Assembly: GCA_002373755.1 (NCBI GenBank)
Contig: DFJU01000073.1
Span: 1 to 6,217, forward strand
DNA length: 6,217 bases
Direction of reading: 5' to 3'
DNA from: Bacteroidales bacterium UBA3663
Lineage (GTDB): Bacteria > Bacteroidota > Bacteroidia > Bacteroidales > UBA3663
Positions 5,009 to 6,217 of the stretch are shown here, in pieces. A program made the position numbers and the translations under genes. Position 1 is the first letter of the stretch, and every line of letters starts with the position of its first letter. The notes under the pieces were generated by a model that saw nothing but the letters and a program-made list of their open reading frames with translations, did no database searches and was not told where the DNA came from.

Positions 5009-6055
5009 ATGCAATTCCGAATTAGTGTACTGATTTCCCTGATTTCGTGCTCGATTTGCCTTGCTCAGCCACCACATCGGCCAATGGAACCAACATCCGA
5101 CCCCAATGCGCACGACCCCGTGATGGCGCGTGGCGAAGATGGCCGTTATTACTGCTTCATGACGGGCATGAACGTCGGCGTGATGTCCAGTGCCGACATG
5201 AAGGTCTGGAAACATGAACGGCCGGCCCTGCCCGAGACGCCGCAATGGGCGCAGGACACCGTGCGCGGCTACCGTGGCCACACTTGGGCACCCGACATCA
5301 GTTTCCACAACGGCCTCTGGCATCTGTACTATTCCTGTTCGACATTCGGCAAGAACGGCAGTGCCATCGGATTGGCCGTCAACCGCACGCTCGACCCCTC
5401 GTCGCCCGACTTCAAGTGGGAGGATCGCGGCATGGTCATCGCCTCGCACCGCCGTAAGGACAACTGGAACGCCATCGACCCCAACCTCATTGTCGATGCT
5501 AAAGGACAGCCCTACCTGAACTTCGGTTCGTTCTGGGACGGCATCCAGCTGGTTCGTCTTTCGGCCGATGACTATCGGACACCGGTTTCGCAACCCGTCA
5601 CCATTGCCCGCCGTCTGGATCGCCGCATTTCGCGTGAGGAGATGAACGACACGACCAAATTCACGCGCGAGGGCAACAATGTGATTGAGGCCGGCGAGAA
5701 TGCCATCGAGGCACCTTTCATCTTCCATCACGACGGCTACTATTATCTGTTTGTCAGCTTCGACTATTGTTGCCGTGGCGAAAATTCGACCTACAAGACG
5801 GTCTATGGCCGTTCGGAAAACATCGAAGGTCCCTACGTCGATGCTAAAGGCCAGCAGATGCTCTACGGCGGCGGAACCTTGCTTTATGGCCCCGATAGCG
5901 AGCATTTCGGCATCGGCCATTGCTCCGTCTATGAGTTCGACGGCCAATGCTACTTCGTCTCTCATGCCTATGTGAAGGCCAAGGGCGGTCAGGCCAAACT
6001 GTTCATCCGTCCGCTTTCGTTCGACAAGAACGGCTGGATTGTGACGAAAGATTAA
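5009..6055 (+). CDS. Secreted GH43 endo-1,5-alpha-L-arabinanase
   Basis: 348 residues, a usual length for a single-domain GH43 arabinanase. Signal peptide 1-19 (MQFRISVLIS..ICLA-Q); its Cys residues do not form a lipobox, so export to the periplasm or beyond is likely. A five-bladed beta-propeller family fold is expected. The three acidic residues of the active site are visible: Asp36 (AHDPVM, general base), Asp157 (NAIDPNL, pKa modulator) and Glu234 (AIEAPFIF, general acid). Other arabinanase hallmarks are WAPDISF (93-99), NFGSFWDGIQL (171-181), SFDYCCRGENSTY (250-262), GRSENIEGPY (267-276) and GIGHCSVY (301-308), whose His usually helps hold the central metal. It would hydrolyse internal alpha-1,5 links of pectic arabinan. 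There is no carbohydrate-binding module and no SusC/SusD pair in this window. An exo-acting arabinosidase of the same subfamily cannot be excluded. No Shine-Dalgarno site precedes the ATG, as is common in this phylum. Confidence 0.93.
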   Translation: MQFRISVLISLISCSICLAQPPHRPMEPTSDPNAHDPVMARGEDGRYYCFMTGMNVGVMSSADMKVWKHERPALPETPQWAQDTVRGYRGHTWAPDISFHNGLWHLYYSCSTFGKNGSAIGLAVNRTLDPSSPDFKWEDRGMVIASHRRKDNWNAIDPNLIVDAKGQPYLNFGSFWDGIQLVRLSADDYRTPVSQPVTIARRLDRRISREEMNDTTKFTREGNNVIEAGENAIEAPFIFHHDGYYYLFVSFDYCCRGENSTYKTVYGRSENIEGPYVDAKGQQMLYGGGTLLYGPDSEHFGIGHCSVYEFDGQCYFVSHAYVKAKGGQAKLFIRPLSFDKNGWIVTKD

Positions 6056-6065
6056 GTCAAGTTCC

Positions 6066-6128
6066 AATTCAAGGATTTTAGAATTTTTAATTTGTTAAGA
6101 ATGAGAATTATCGAGAATTAGAGACTTC
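6066..6128 (+). repeat. Direct repeat unit 1 downstream of GH43 gene
   Basis: It aligns with 6155-6217 at an offset of 89 bases, 52 of 63 positions identical. The last 25 bases (6104-6128) are identical to 6193-6217. It is AT-rich, with several GAATT words. It starts 11 bases after the GH43 stop codon. Confidence 0.75.
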
Positions 6129-6146
6129 ATTTCAGTGATGTTCAGA

Positions 6147-6176
6147 AAATCAAGAATTAGCGAATTTTAGAATTCC
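6147..6176 (+). repeat. AT-rich 3' repeat element, copy c, downstream of the GH43 gene
   Basis: Positions 6149-6166 read ATCAAGAATTAGCGAATT. This is the 18-base core shared with copies a and b (15 of 18 positions the same in all three), again in the sense direction of the preceding gene. It lies 91 bases after the GH43 stop and overlaps the start of direct repeat unit 2. Confidence 0.5.
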
Positions 6177-6217
6177 TTTTTTATTGAGAATAAGAATTAT
6201 CGAGAATTAGAGACTTC
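6155..6217 (+). repeat. Direct repeat unit 2, reaching the window edge
   Basis: Second copy of the 6066-6128 unit at 89-base spacing. It contains TTTTTTATTGAGAA (6177-6190) in place of the first copy's more divergent middle. It ends exactly at the window edge, so the array may continue beyond. Confidence 0.75.

Noticed and set aside
4994..6067. 357-codon open frame on the minus strand covering the whole GH43 gene
   Set aside because: It mirrors the GH43 codons. The + strand product has a signal peptide and all family motifs, while the antisense translation shows no recognisable domain. A long antisense frame here follows from codon bias.
6066..6217. CRISPR array
   Set aside because: There are only two degenerate AT-rich units, the identical part is 25 bases, and no dyad or cas gene is present.

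Overview
The window looks like chromosomal DNA of a Bacteroidales bacterium, probably Prevotella-like; the genus is an inference. The supporting signs are Bacteroidetes-style promoters (TTTG-N20-TAnnTTTG), weak or absent Shine-Dalgarno sites, signal peptides ending in A-Q, an OmpA-family protein fused to a laminin-G-like domain, and a secreted GH43 arabinanase. Nothing indicates a phage, insertion sequence, CRISPR array or resistance island.

Layout. Positions 1-107 hold the 3' end of hisB (+ strand, histidine biosynthesis), closed by a strong bidirectional terminator at about 131-174. Four minus-strand genes converge on it. In their transcription order (right to left) they are a CYTH-domain phosphohydrolase (4010-4513), an OmpA-family envelope protein (2452-3747), a secreted helical protein with a methionine-rich centre (1180-2328), and a small envelope protein of unknown function (197-862). 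The last three all have signal peptides. The OmpA-like gene and the Met-rich gene are 123 bases apart with no clear promoter between them, so they may be co-transcribed. The small gene at 197-862 appears separated from them by an intrinsic terminator (888-925) and a candidate promoter. The gap at 863-1179 also holds a short stretch that reads like the C-terminus of a lost gene.

On the right, a 495-base gap (4514-5008) separates the CYTH gene from a divergent GH43 endo-arabinanase gene (5009-6055, +). This gap carries the clearest promoter in the window (4626-4657). About 100 bases further on, a perfect 9-bp hairpin with a GTGA loop is followed by a T-run. The GH43 gene appears to have its own promoter box at 4943-4950, so the first promoter and the hairpin may define a small RNA of about 130 nt, or a long attenuated leader. 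This is the best candidate here for something undescribed.

A second thread is a short AT-rich repeat (core ATCAAGAAT-Y-n-G-n-GAATT) found three times. Each copy lies downstream of a stop codon in the sense direction of the preceding gene (OmpA-like, CYTH, GH43). The last copy sits inside an 89-base-period direct repeat that runs to the window edge.

Functionally the genes are mixed: amino-acid biosynthesis, cell-envelope structure, phosphate-ester chemistry and pectin side-chain (arabinan) breakdown. Nothing in the sequence ties them into a single pathway.
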